This document shows, piece after piece, positions 44,955 through 53,330 of a stretch of 64,000 bases of DNA. The stretch covers positions 2,323,001-2,387,000 of the forward strand of contig NZ_CP083746.1 of NCBI RefSeq assembly GCF_020151015.1, given 5' to 3'. The position numbers and the translations under genes are program-made. Under the pieces are notes generated by a model. It made no database searches. It was given only the letters and a program-made list of their open reading frames with translations, and had not been told where the DNA came from. Position 1 is the stretch's first letter, and every line of letters begins with the position of its first letter. The stretch comes from Pseudomonas sp. p1(2021b) (lineage in GTDB: Bacteria; Pseudomonadota; Gammaproteobacteria; Pseudomonadales; Pseudomonadaceae).

Positions 44955-45881
44955 ATGGATAATCAGCAAAGAGTCTTGCTCATCGCGTCGCCTTTGATGC
45001 GCCGTACCCCGGTCTATGATCGCGCGGCTGCGTTGGCCAAGGCCAAGGGCATGGCCTTGCACATCGTGGCCTTCGATTACCTTGAAGGGCTTGCGACGGC
45101 CGGGATGGTCAACGACCAAGCCCTGGCCGTCATGCGCGATGGGTACGTGCGGCAACACCGTGAGTGGCTGGAGACCCAGGCGCTGTCGATGCGTCGTAAC
45201 GGTATTACGGTCACCACCGAGGTGGTCTGGGTCCAGAATCCGCTGGATGAGATCCTGGTGCACCTGCGCGAGCAGCCGTTCGCCATGCTGATCAAGGCGT
45301 TGGAGCACGAGCCATGGTGGACACGGGCGATGTTCACGTCACTGGATATCCAGCTCCTGCGCGAGACCCACATTCCATTGCATCTGGTGAACAAGGCCAG
45401 CAACGCCCTGCCACGCAAGGTACTCGCGGCGGTGGACCTGTCCCGGCCAGAGGACCAGTTCGAGAGCCTCAATGACCAGATCATCAGCGAAGCGCTCAAA
45501 CTGGCGTTGCAATGCAATGCCCAGATCGACCTGCTGTACGTCTATGACCTGGGCTCGATGTATCTCGATGCCGGAGGGAGTCGCGAGCACGCCTTCCTAT
45601 TCGATTCGGACCTGTTCAAGACCCTTCACGAAGCCCAGAGCGAGGCATTCCAGGCATTGGCCGAGCGCAATGGTATCGGTGCCGAGCACCGTCATATGCG
45701 TGTCGGGGATCCGGCCAAGGGCTTGGCGTTGTTCATGGAAAACAACGACATCGATGTATTGGTGATGGGAAGCTATCACCATCGTGGCATTGGCTGGTTC
45801 ATGGGCAGCACGGCGGAGCGGGTGCTGCACCGGCTGGGCAGCAGTGTGCTGGTAATTTCACCGGAGCACTCCAATGGTTGA
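44955..45881 (+). CDS. Tandem universal stress protein (UspE type)
   Basis: This 308-residue protein has two Usp domains (about 1-150 and 155-305). The second keeps the ATP-binding G-X2-G-X9-GS-like loop (VMGSYHHRGIGWFMGSTAERVLHRLGSSVLVI). It is cytoplasmic and, by family, aids survival in anaerobic stationary conditions. ATG 44955 follows AGAGGTG. An FNR box is upstream, and a terminator with a T-rich tail follows. It is one of five Usp genes in the island. Confidence 0.9.
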   Translation: MDNQQRVLLIASPLMRRTPVYDRAAALAKAKGMALHIVAFDYLEGLATAGMVNDQALAVMRDGYVRQHREWLETQALSMRRNGITVTTEVVWVQNPLDEILVHLREQPFAMLIKALEHEPWWTRAMFTSLDIQLLRETHIPLHLVNKASNALPRKVLAAVDLSRPEDQFESLNDQIISEALKLALQCNAQIDLLYVYDLGSMYLDAGGSREHAFLFDSDLFKTLHEAQSEAFQALAERNGIGAEHRHMRVGDPAKGLALFMENNDIDVLVMGSYHHRGIGWFMGSTAERVLHRLGSSVLVISPEHSNG

Positions 45882-45885
45882 AATC

Positions 45886-45909
45886 CAAGGCCCGCAAGGG
45901 CCTTGTTTC
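45886..45909. terminator. Bidirectional terminator between usp and GNAT genes
   Basis: CAAGGCCC-GCAA-GGGCCTTG (45886-45905) is a perfect 8-bp stem with a tetraloop, followed by GTTTCATGTTG. It sits in the 26-bp gap between convergent stops. Confidence 0.75.
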
Positions 45910-46456
45910 ATGTTGTGAGGTCCAGTTCATGAAGAATCTCGCTGACATCGCCCCCCAGGTAACGTGACGTGAAGCCCAGCGCCTTGACCAGTCGGTGCAT
46001 GGCGTAGTTGTTCGCCACGTCCCTGGAAATCATGCACTGGTAGCCATTGCGCCTGGCCGCATCGATGAGGTGCTTGAGCAACAGCCTGCCCAGGCCCTTG
46101 CGTTGCCATTGTTCGCTGACGGCAACCGCGCACTCGCAGTTGTGGCTGCCGGGAATCCCGGCGTAGCGACTCACTCCAACCTGCTGCAGCTTGCCATCGA
46201 CATGCGCAAGTGCGACGTAGGCCATGCGCTGGTGGTAGTCCACTGGCATCAACCGCGAATCCAGATTGGGCAATCCGCTGCTCAGACCGGCAATGAAGCG
46301 GAAACGTCGCGACTCGTAGGTGATCGTGCTCAGAAAGCGTTTGTCTCTTTCGTGGTCTTGTTCCCGCAGTGGGCGGATCAGTACGACCGAGGCATCCGAA
46401 AGATGTTCTATCCAGTGCTCTTGGGTGTCGGGCTGTTGAACTGCTTGCGTATTCAT
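45908..46456 (-). CDS. GNAT-family acetyltransferase (first of a paralogous pair)
   Basis: This 182-residue single-domain GNAT has motif A EQWQRKGLGRLLLKHLIDAARRNG (acetyl-CoA pyrophosphate loop Q/R-X2-G-X-G/A), and an N-terminal part TQEHWIEHLSDASVVLIRPLREQD shared with the protein at 50829. The acceptor is unknown; GNATs of this form can acetylate protein lysines. Start 46456 (MNTQAVQQPDTQ). A near-consensus FNR box lies 70 nt upstream. Confidence 0.88.
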   Translation of the reverse strand: MNTQAVQQPDTQEHWIEHLSDASVVLIRPLREQDHERDKRFLSTITYESRRFRFIAGLSSGLPNLDSRLMPVDYHQRMAYVALAHVDGKLQQVGVSRYAGIPGSHNCECAVAVSEQWQRKGLGRLLLKHLIDAARRNGYQCMISRDVANNYAMHRLVKALGFTSRYLGGDVSEILHELDLTT

Positions 46457-46518
46457 GTCGGTTCCCGTTGATCCGGTGGATACTGAGAACCGTTGTACCG
46501 TGATGGCCCGGCTCCATT

Positions 46519-46532
46519 CTGACAATCGTCAA
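46519..46532. promoter_or_regulatory. FNR/ANR-like box (CTGAC-AATC-GTCAA)
   Basis: A dyad with one mismatch at the first base. The centre is about 70 nt upstream of the GNAT start at 46456. Confidence 0.6.
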
Positions 46533-46555
46533 GTTCATGCACAGGTGACGATTTT

Positions 46556-46569
46556 CTGATCTGTGTCAA
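46556..46569. promoter_or_regulatory. FNR/ANR-like box (CTGAT-CTGT-GTCAA)
   Basis: A near-consensus dyad. The centre is about 78 nt upstream of the Usp start at 46641. Confidence 0.6.
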
Positions 46570-46640
46570 GCGGCGTTGGGCCTGGCTTCCGAAGATCGAC
46601 TAAACCCTTCGTCCCAGTCACTCAAGCCCGGAGGCTCGCC

Positions 46641-47567
46641 ATGGGCCAGTATCGACAACTGCTGGTGTTGCTCACCGAAGTTGATCCGCATTCGGCTGCT
46701 TTGCGCAGGGCGCTTGCCCTTGCGCATGTCAGTGGTGCCAGCGTACATGTACTCGGCTTGTTCGAGCCTTGCGAAGAGCACTCGCTACGCGAAGAGCGGC
46801 TGAACGAGGCGGATATCAAGCGTCAGCGCGATCATTTCCACGAGCAGCTTGCGGAGTTGGTCGAGCGGCACCGTGGAAGTGGCCTCGCGCTGACAGTCGA
46901 TAGCCTTGCCGCAGAGGACATTCGCAGCCAGGCCATTGCCTACATCACCGAAATGCGACCCGATATGGTCATCAAGGACAGCGAAGCGACGCCCGCCTGG
47001 GTGCGGCTGTTCAGTACACCATTGGATTGCGCGTTGATGCGCGGACTCGAGGGGGTCACGCAGTTCGTTCCTGCCGACGCAGTGTCGCTGCCTAAACGCA
47101 TCCTGGTCGCCGTGGACACTTCGTTCACCGATGATCCTGAGGCCCAGGCCGCGTTCAATCGCGAACTTGTGCGGGCCGCGCAGTCGCTGGCACTGCAGTG
47201 CGATGGGCAGCTTCATCTGCTTTCGGCCTACAACCTGGCCGGGGTGTTCGCCTCGGACATGCGCGTCACCCAGGCGTGGGTCGACGAGATGCGCAGGGCC
47301 CAGCAAGAACCTTTCGATGCCTTGGCGCATGCCGAAGGCGTACCTCTCGATCACCGGCGTTTCCTGGAAGGTGGGCCCGTACAGGTGATTCGCGAGCAAG
47401 TCGCTGCGCTGGACGTTGATGTGGTCGTCATGGGCGTCGTGCAGCCCAAGGGGCTGGACAAGTTGCTGGGCGATACCACCGAGCGCATCGTCAGCAGGCC
47501 GCCTTGCAGCGTGCTGGCGGTTCATCCCCATGTGCTTCACACCTGGGAGCCGCAGCCATGCAACTGA
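46641..47567 (+). CDS. Tandem universal stress protein
   Basis: This 308-residue two-domain Usp has second-domain landmarks PKRILVAVDTSF and VMGVVQPKGLDKLLGDTTERIVSRPPCSVLAV. It is close in sequence to the Usp at 60410. GGAGG precedes ATG 46641; the frame from 46563 is not used. Its last ten bases overlap the start of the metallo-beta-lactamase gene, so the two are co-translated. Confidence 0.9.
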   Translation: MGQYRQLLVLLTEVDPHSAALRRALALAHVSGASVHVLGLFEPCEEHSLREERLNEADIKRQRDHFHEQLAELVERHRGSGLALTVDSLAAEDIRSQAIAYITEMRPDMVIKDSEATPAWVRLFSTPLDCALMRGLEGVTQFVPADAVSLPKRILVAVDTSFTDDPEAQAAFNRELVRAAQSLALQCDGQLHLLSAYNLAGVFASDMRVTQAWVDEMRRAQQEPFDALAHAEGVPLDHRRFLEGGPVQVIREQVAALDVDVVVMGVVQPKGLDKLLGDTTERIVSRPPCSVLAVHPHVLHTWEPQPCN

Positions 47568-48925
47568 CTTTTCTTGGCGGCACGGGCACGGTGACGGGTA
47601 GCAAGTTCCTGCTGACCTGCAATAGCACACGGGTGTTGATCGATTGTGGGCTGTTCCAAGGCTACAAGCAGTTGCGCCTGCGCAACTGGGAGCCGCTGCC
47701 TACGGCACTGCGCGCATTGGATGCCGTGGTGCTGACCCATGCCCATCTCGATCACAGTGGTTACCTTCCGGTACTGGCCCGGGAGGGCTATGCGGGGCCG
47801 ATCTATGCAACCCCGGCCACCTGTGCCTTGGCCGAAATCCTGTTGCTCGACAGCGCTCGGCTGCAAGAAGAGCAGGCCGAGCACGCCAACCGGCATGGGT
47901 ATTCCAAGCATTCACCGGCCCGTCCACTTTATACCGAACAGGATGCAAAGCGGGCATTGGCGCTGTTTCGCCCGGTAGAACTGCACCACAGTACCGAGAT
48001 CGGCGAAGGCATGGAGCTTGTGCTGCGTACCGCCGGGCACATTCTCGGAGCCGCGACCGTGCAGATCACGGCCGATGGCCAACGCTTGTTGTTCTCCGGA
48101 GACTTGGGGCGCCCGCAAGATCCGATCATGCACGCTCCGGAACTGGTCAGGACCGCGGACATACTGCTGGTGGAGTCCACCTATGGGGACCGCAAGCATC
48201 CAGAGGAGCCCGTCGAGCAATACCTGGCCCAGGTCATCAACCAGACACTGCTGCGCCATGGCATTACCTTGGTGCCATCCTTCGCCGTAGGCCGTGCCCA
48301 GCTTTTGATGTATTACCTGTACAAGCTCAAGCGTGATGGGCTGATCCCTGACATTCCGGTCTATCTCAATAGCCCGATGGCCACCGATACCACCACGTTG
48401 TACCAGCAGTTCAGGCATGAGCACCGCCTGTCGCCGGCGGAGTGCGCGGCAGTGTGCAAGGGCACACGCATTATCCGTACAGTCGATGAGTCCAGGCACC
48501 TGGACCAGTTGCGCGAACCGGCGGTGATCATCGCCGCCAGTGGTATGGCAACCGGTGGGCGGGTATTGCATCACCTCAAGGCACTGGCACCCAATCCACG
48601 CAACAGTATCCTTTTTTCGGGGTTTCAAGCCGGAGGCACTCGCGGAGCCGATATCGTCGCCGGTGCGCACAGTGTGCGCGTGCATGGTGAGGATGTTCCT
48701 ATCAGGGCGCAGGTGTATGCAATGGAGAACCTGTCGGCACATGCCGATGCCGACGAGATCATGGAATGGTTGCGCGGGTTCGCCAGGCCGCCACGCCAAA
48801 CCTATGTCATCCACGGCGAGCCCCACGCGGCCGACACCTTGCGCCGACGTATCAGCCTCGAGCTCGGCTGGCAGGTCTGCGTGCCCGAGCATCGAGAAAC
48901 CGTTGCCATAGACCCTGTGTGCTAG
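47558..48925 (+). CDS. Beta-CASP metallo-beta-lactamase, RNA-processing exonuclease type
   Basis: This 455-residue protein of the Ysh1/CPSF73-like bacterial group has the zinc motif HAHLDH at residues 61-66, and further ligands at GHILGAATV and FSGDLG. The beta-CASP middle has VPSFAVGRAQLLMYYL and SPMATDTT, and the C-terminal RMMBL region has QVYAMENLSAHADADE and VIHGEP. It is predicted to cut or trim RNA. The start overlaps the end of the Usp gene at 46641, so it belongs to the FNR-box transcription unit. Confidence 0.9.
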   Translation: MQLTFLGGTGTVTGSKFLLTCNSTRVLIDCGLFQGYKQLRLRNWEPLPTALRALDAVVLTHAHLDHSGYLPVLAREGYAGPIYATPATCALAEILLLDSARLQEEQAEHANRHGYSKHSPARPLYTEQDAKRALALFRPVELHHSTEIGEGMELVLRTAGHILGAATVQITADGQRLLFSGDLGRPQDPIMHAPELVRTADILLVESTYGDRKHPEEPVEQYLAQVINQTLLRHGITLVPSFAVGRAQLLMYYLYKLKRDGLIPDIPVYLNSPMATDTTTLYQQFRHEHRLSPAECAAVCKGTRIIRTVDESRHLDQLREPAVIIAASGMATGGRVLHHLKALAPNPRNSILFSGFQAGGTRGADIVAGAHSVRVHGEDVPIRAQVYAMENLSAHADADEIMEWLRGFARPPRQTYVIHGEPHAADTLRRRISLELGWQVCVPEHRETVAIDPVC

Positions 48926-48944
48926 CTCGATGCGGGAGGTTTTG

Positions 48945-49577
48945 ATGGACACACAAGCAAGGGCCAAACTCAGGGCATGGATGCAACGCCCCAGGGGCAG
49001 CTTGGGTTGGATCACGGCCATCGCTACATGGGTAGCCGCTGCCTCTGCCTACCAGTTACTGAGCCCGGCCTGGCGCCTTCCCATGCGTGAGCCCACTGTC
49101 CTGCTGGCGATGCTGGCATTGAGTGCAGCATTGGGATGGGCGGTGCAGCGCGGGGTAAGGCGAACGGTCGGCAAAGCCATTTTCGAGGTGCGCTCTACTG
49201 GCTGGCAGACCCGGCTCGCTTTCATACGAGCCGTGGCCCGTGAGTCGAACATCCTGCTGGGCATGCTGGTGGTCGTGGCTGTGCTTGGCATCAGTACGCT
49301 CTGGTTGGCAGGTCGTTCCGTGGACCGTATCGCGGATCGATGCCAGTCTAACCTGCAGACACAAGGCGATGTTCCCGAGGAAGCGGCCTTCTTGGCCCTG
49401 ATTGGCAAGCCGGTGTGTTCATGCTTGGCACAAGCCTTCCTGGACCGCAATGGTGTGATTCGCCTGGCTCTGTTCGAGACGCCGTTGCGGGAAGTGAGCA
49501 GCTTCCAGGCCCTGACCCCAGCGGATGAGCAGCACTGTCTCGAGCAATGGGATCTGCAGCCTGAGGACACGCCCTAG
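48945..49577 (+). CDS. Membrane protein of unknown function
   Basis: This 210-residue protein has three hydrophobic segments (about residues 25-43, 50-68 and 105-125). A C-terminal soluble part contains CSCLAQAFLDRNGVIR and several cysteines. GGGAGG lies before ATG 48945, 19 bp after the metallo-beta-lactamase stop, so it is the third gene of that operon. The family was not recognised. Confidence 0.7.
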   Translation: MDTQARAKLRAWMQRPRGSLGWITAIATWVAAASAYQLLSPAWRLPMREPTVLLAMLALSAALGWAVQRGVRRTVGKAIFEVRSTGWQTRLAFIRAVARESNILLGMLVVVAVLGISTLWLAGRSVDRIADRCQSNLQTQGDVPEEAAFLALIGKPVCSCLAQAFLDRNGVIRLALFETPLREVSSFQALTPADEQHCLEQWDLQPEDTP

Positions 49578-49631
49578 ATCCACGACAACCGGCCGGAGCA
49601 ACAGGTATTGTTCCTGACGCAGGAGGTTTCC

Positions 49632-50336
49632 ATGACTCAGAGTCTCGCGCTGCAGACCACCTACGCGAACCGCGCCGAAGCAGGTCGCCGGCTGCTGGAG
49701 CCATTGAGCGAATATGCCAACAGGCCTGATGCGATTGTGCTTGCCTTACCCCGGGGCGGCGTACCGGTGGCATATGAGGTGGCCACAGCCCTCGGGCTTC
49801 GCCTGGACCTACTGGTGGTTCGCAAGCTCGGCGCACCTTCGAACCCGGAATACGCCATAGGCGCCATTGCCAGCGGGGGCATCAAGGTTCTCAATGATGA
49901 TGTACTGCGGGCGTATCCGGTCGATCGTGCCCGTTTCGAGGCTATCGTGGCCCGGGAAACCCAGGAGCTGGCACGGCGGGAGAAGCGTTACCGGGGTAAT
50001 CGTCCACCCTTGCAGGTCAAGGGCCAGGTGGTAATCCTCGTCGACGATGGCCTGGCCACAGGTGCTTCGATGAGGGTAGCGGTGCGTGCAGTGCGTGCAC
50101 AGGCGCCTTCGCGCATCGTCATTGCGGTACCGGTCTCACCCCCGGAAACGCTCGAAGCCTTGCGCCCTGAGGTCGAGGAAATCATTTGTCCGCTGGTGCC
50201 AGAGCAAATGATATCGGTTGGCTATTGGTATCTGGACTTTTCACAGACTCCTGATGAAGGAGTCATGGAACTCATGCATAGGGCAAGCCTGCGGGCTTGT
50301 TCCTCAGGCGGTGTTGAGGCGAGGAGCGATGACTGA
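49632..50336 (+). CDS. Phosphoribosyltransferase-family protein
   Basis: This 234-residue type I PRTase fold has the PRPP loop VILVDDGLATGASM at residues 134-147 and an N-terminal LALPRGGVPVAYEVATALG. It should bind PRPP or a nucleotide; the base substrate is unknown. AGGAGG precedes ATG 49632. Related PRTases occur in the mycobacterial DosR regulon, either alone or fused to an erythromycin-esterase domain. Here an esterase remnant follows on the opposite strand. Confidence 0.87.
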   Translation: MTQSLALQTTYANRAEAGRRLLEPLSEYANRPDAIVLALPRGGVPVAYEVATALGLRLDLLVVRKLGAPSNPEYAIGAIASGGIKVLNDDVLRAYPVDRARFEAIVARETQELARREKRYRGNRPPLQVKGQVVILVDDGLATGASMRVAVRAVRAQAPSRIVIAVPVSPPETLEALRPEVEEIICPLVPEQMISVGYWYLDFSQTPDEGVMELMHRASLRACSSGGVEARSDD

Positions 50337-50380
50337 GCTTCTGCGCGCCCCACCGAGCCGATCGGCACCTGCATTCAACC

Positions 50381-50761
50381 TCAGACGCCAAACGGGTAGG
50401 TTTCGTCTTCCGGTTCCAGGTGCTGTTCTTTCGGCAAGGGCAGTGCGCCGACCGGCTGTGTCTGCTCTCCCCAGATCATGGCATCGAGCTGCTCGACGAC
50501 GGGTTTGTCGCAAGGCATGATGCCGCCGCATTCGACGAAGTGCCCGTACAATGCAGGATCATCCTGCCATGGGGTCAGGCAGCCATAGCGTCGGCGGGCT
50601 TCATGGGCCAGGTGTGAATCGACACGGTCCAGGTAGGCCAGCACTTCATGTATGGAGTTGCGCAGGCTATAGACATCCAGGCCGCGGAATTCGACACGAT
50701 GGTCTGCGGCCGCCAGATGATTGTGCCCATGCAGCCAGTGGGCGACCAAAACAGTCGTCTG
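50381..50761 (-). pseudogene. Remnant of an erythromycin-esterase-family gene
   Basis: A 123-codon open stretch without an ATG (the frame opens from TTG 50749 and runs back to a stop near 50799) encodes LHGHNHLAAADHRVEFRGLDVYSLRN, then SIHEVLAYLDRVD and RRYGCLTPW. These are typical of the middle of erythromycin-esterase (EreA-like/Succinoglycan EsbB-like) proteins of ~400 residues. The N-terminal catalytic Glu/His region and the C-terminal half are missing. It is judged a degraded fragment. Confidence 0.65.
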
Positions 50762-50828
50762 GGCAATCGGGGCGGCACCTTGGCCATCTCAGTGGACGAT
50801 AGCCCGAAGGCACCGCCGTCCTATTGCC

Positions 50829-51398
50829 TCAGGCCAGAACAAGGCGATGGATGACCTGGCTGGCATCATCCGGGTCGCTTGACGTGGTGAACCCCATGGC
50901 CTTGGCCAACTCGCGCATTGCCTGGTTGTCTGCCGCGTCGATCGAATACATCTGCCGCAGGCCCCTGGCGCGGGCATGATCGATCAGGTGCTTGAGCAGC
51001 AAGCGGCCGAGGCCATGGTGCTGCCAACTGTCGAGAACCGTGACTGCACATTCGCATTCATCCTTGCCTGTGCAGGCGGCATAGCGGGAAATACCGACCT
51101 CCTGAAGTTCGCCGTCCACGTGGGCGAGGGCGACGAAGGCTGCCTGTCGGTCCTGATCCACCGACATCAGTTGGTCAAGCAAGGCGTCACCGGGCTCCTT
51201 GAGCTGGCACAAGAAACGAAAGTGGCGTGATTGTGGCGATAACCGTTCGATGAAGGCTTTTTCGCGTTGCCGATCCTTGGGTTGCAGCGGCCTGATCAGC
51301 ACATGGGTGGCATTGTCGAGTGCTTCGATCCAATGCTCACCGGGCGGTGCTGGAAACGAGGGGGGAGTGTATCCATGAGAAGTAGTAGTGGCGGCCAT
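50829..51398 (-). CDS. GNAT-family acetyltransferase (second paralog)
   Basis: This 189-residue protein is clearly paralogous to the GNAT at 45908: GEHWIEALDNATHVLIRPLQPKDRQ, SRHFRFL, VALAHVDGELQEVGISRYA and motif A DSWQHHGLGRLLLKHLIDHARARG. ATG 51398 follows GAGGAAAC. An FNR box lies 74 nt upstream. Acceptor unknown. Confidence 0.88.
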   Translation of the reverse strand: MAATTTSHGYTPPSFPAPPGEHWIEALDNATHVLIRPLQPKDRQREKAFIERLSPQSRHFRFLCQLKEPGDALLDQLMSVDQDRQAAFVALAHVDGELQEVGISRYAACTGKDECECAVTVLDSWQHHGLGRLLLKHLIDHARARGLRQMYSIDAADNQAMRELAKAMGFTTSSDPDDASQVIHRLVLA

Positions 51399-51465
51399 GA
51401 CAGTTTCCTCGCATGTCAGGATGGACAATGGAGGTTCAGTTTCACGGCGCGGCCCATTGGCTGAC

Positions 51466-51479
51466 TTGATAGTTGTCAA
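51466..51479. promoter_or_regulatory. FNR/ANR box (TTGAT-AGTT-GTCAA)
   Basis: One base off the ideal dyad. The centre is about 74 nt upstream of the GNAT start at 51398. Confidence 0.72.
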
Positions 51480-51507
51480 ATGTCAGGGCATCGGCAGCTG
51501 CAGTGGC

Positions 51508-52386
51508 TCATGTCGAGGATAAACGGTGGCCAGCGCTGGAGGTGTCCACCCTGCGTGACGTGGCCGTAATGGGTGGGCTCACCACCAGCAGGCTGCAGTC
51601 AAGATGGTCCAGCAGATAGCGCACGATGTCTTGCTGGCGGGTATTCTGCGGGCTTGCGATGACGACAAGGTCGTAGTCACATCGATTGGCATAAGCGCAG
51701 ATTGCCTGGGCGCAGGCACCCACGATCAGATGCCGATGGAGTGCAGGAATGCCCTGGCGCTCGGTGAATTGCCTGAACGTTACGGCAAGTGCTTCGTAGC
51801 GAGGTATTTCTGCCAGGCTGTAGTGCTCGCTGTGTCGCAGTAGGGCTGCTTGGTCGTAAACCGAAAACACATGCAAACCGGATATTTGCGAATGGCCTAT
51901 CGCTTTGGCGACCTTGATGACATGGGCATTGAGCGCCTGTTCGCCCATGTCTTCGCAACTGGCGGGCGCAGCAATGAATAGTTTTTCCAGGCAAGCCTTG
52001 TACCGTCCGTGAGCCAGGAGCACCGGGCAAGGTGCATGGAGTGCCAACGCCATGTCGAGGCTGGACGAAGTGGCTCCGTCATCGACCTCGGGATCCTTCA
52101 GGACCAGGTCAGCTCCAGACTGTTCGATATATTCAAAGGCACGCTTGGCGGTCCCCTCCAGGACCTTCGCATCTGATAGCACCAGGGCTCCCCGGGCTCT
52201 CAAATCGCACACCTGGTTCTCCAGGCGGGCCTGGAGTTGATTTGCAGGCACGCTGCCAAGCGGTTTGCCAAGCATCGCAATTTGCACAGGGGCATGCAGG
52301 GCCGCTGCCAACTCGGCGGCTTGCTCGATGGCCGGGCTGTAGACTGTATGGGACGGTGAAAGAACAAGCAGTTTTCGGATTGTCAT
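51508..52386 (-). CDS. Divergent tandem universal stress protein
   Basis: This 292-residue protein has two Usp-like halves (MTIRKLLVLSPSHTVYSPAIEQAAELAAAL; second half KLFIAAPASCEDMG ... DLVVIASPQNTRQQDIVRYLLDHLDCSLLVVSPP). The glycine-rich ATP loop of the second half is missing, so it may not bind ATP. It is co-directional with the GNAT 109 bp downstream. The upstream gap is shared with the second FNR gene and has one FNR-like dyad. Confidence 0.82.
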   Translation of the reverse strand: MTIRKLLVLSPSHTVYSPAIEQAAELAAALHAPVQIAMLGKPLGSVPANQLQARLENQVCDLRARGALVLSDAKVLEGTAKRAFEYIEQSGADLVLKDPEVDDGATSSSLDMALALHAPCPVLLAHGRYKACLEKLFIAAPASCEDMGEQALNAHVIKVAKAIGHSQISGLHVFSVYDQAALLRHSEHYSLAEIPRYEALAVTFRQFTERQGIPALHRHLIVGACAQAICAYANRCDYDLVVIASPQNTRQQDIVRYLLDHLDCSLLVVSPPITATSRRVDTSSAGHRLSST

Positions 52387-52481
52387 GATTGCTCACCTCG
52401 ATCTCGCGATGCGCCTGGGGGCCCATGTGATCGAACACGCTCACCAGATGCTTGAGCATGAATGGAAAATGCGGGGCTGCC

Positions 52482-52495
52482 TTGATGTTCCTCAA
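52482..52495. promoter_or_regulatory. FNR-like box (TTGAT-GTTC-CTCAA)
   Basis: A one-mismatch dyad in the 212-bp gap between the divergent Usp (start 52386) and FNR (start 52599) genes, 102 and 110 nt from the starts. That is farther than the other boxes, so it is weaker evidence. It could mediate autoregulation. Confidence 0.45.
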
Positions 52496-52598
52496 GTCTT
52501 GGCTGCTTGCAAAAACGCCCCTTGGTCGGCCAGGTGGGAAAGTTCGGGTGAAATAGCTAGCTTTATAAGTAGCCTGCATGAAAAGCGGAGGCATCGTT

Positions 52599-53330
52599 AT
52601 GTCTGGCTCCGCGGATATCGGGGCGAGTCCCCTTGTGAAGTGCCTCGTGTGCTCATTGAGTCGGCTTTGCCTACCCGCCAGTCTTAGTGCAGACGAAGTG
52701 GACAAGCTTGAAGGTATCGTTCGTCGCAACCGCCCCTTGAAAAAAGGGGAGTACCTGTTCAAGGCCGGTACGCCCATGGATCATGTGTTTGCCCTGCGAT
52801 CAGGGGCTATCAAGACCTTCCTTATTGATGCCGACGGCAACGAGCAGATCAGGGGGTTCGTCCTGCCGGGGGAAATGATGGGGCTGGACGCCATCGGTGC
52901 CAGTCATTACCGAAGCTATGCCCAGGCGTTGGAAGTGTCGCTGATCTGTGCCATCAAGCTCGATCAGTTGGTTGACCTGTCGGGGCAGATCCCGGGCCTG
53001 CGCTATCAGTTATTGCACATGCTCAGCCAGGGTATACAGGGCAAGGATGAACAATTGCTGTGTTGCCACGGGCATGCCGAGCAACGCCTTTCGATTTTTC
53101 TGTTAGGCATGTCGGCCCGCTATCAAAAGCGGGGCCTTCGTGCAGATGTGTTCAACTTGCCTATGTCTCGAGGCGATATCGCCAATTACCTGGACCTCAC
53201 GCTGGAAACCGTCAGCCGGTTGTTCAGCCGCTTCATTCAAGCAGGATTGGTGGAGTGCACAGGACGGGAGGTCAGGCTTGTCAATCGAGAAGGCTTGGCC
53301 AATCTCACCCGGCTGGAGGATGACCGCTGA
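52599..53330 (+). CDS. FNR/ANR-type oxygen-sensing regulator (second of two)
   Basis: This 243-residue Crp/Fnr-family protein has C15-X2-C18-X5-C24 and C117 in the LEVSLICAIK segment, the four ligands of an FNR-type [4Fe-4S] cluster. The cNMP-like domain (about 35-150) and winged helix SRGDIANYLDLTLETVSRLFSRF with the E-T-V-S-R recognition core follow. ATG 52599 after GGAGG is preferred over 52578. Its 3' end overlaps the convergent reductase-like gene by 26 bp. Confidence 0.9.
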   Translation: MSGSADIGASPLVKCLVCSLSRLCLPASLSADEVDKLEGIVRRNRPLKKGEYLFKAGTPMDHVFALRSGAIKTFLIDADGNEQIRGFVLPGEMMGLDAIGASHYRSYAQALEVSLICAIKLDQLVDLSGQIPGLRYQLLHMLSQGIQGKDEQLLCCHGHAEQRLSIFLLGMSARYQKRGLRADVFNLPMSRGDIANYLDLTLETVSRLFSRFIQAGLVECTGREVRLVNREGLANLTRLEDDR

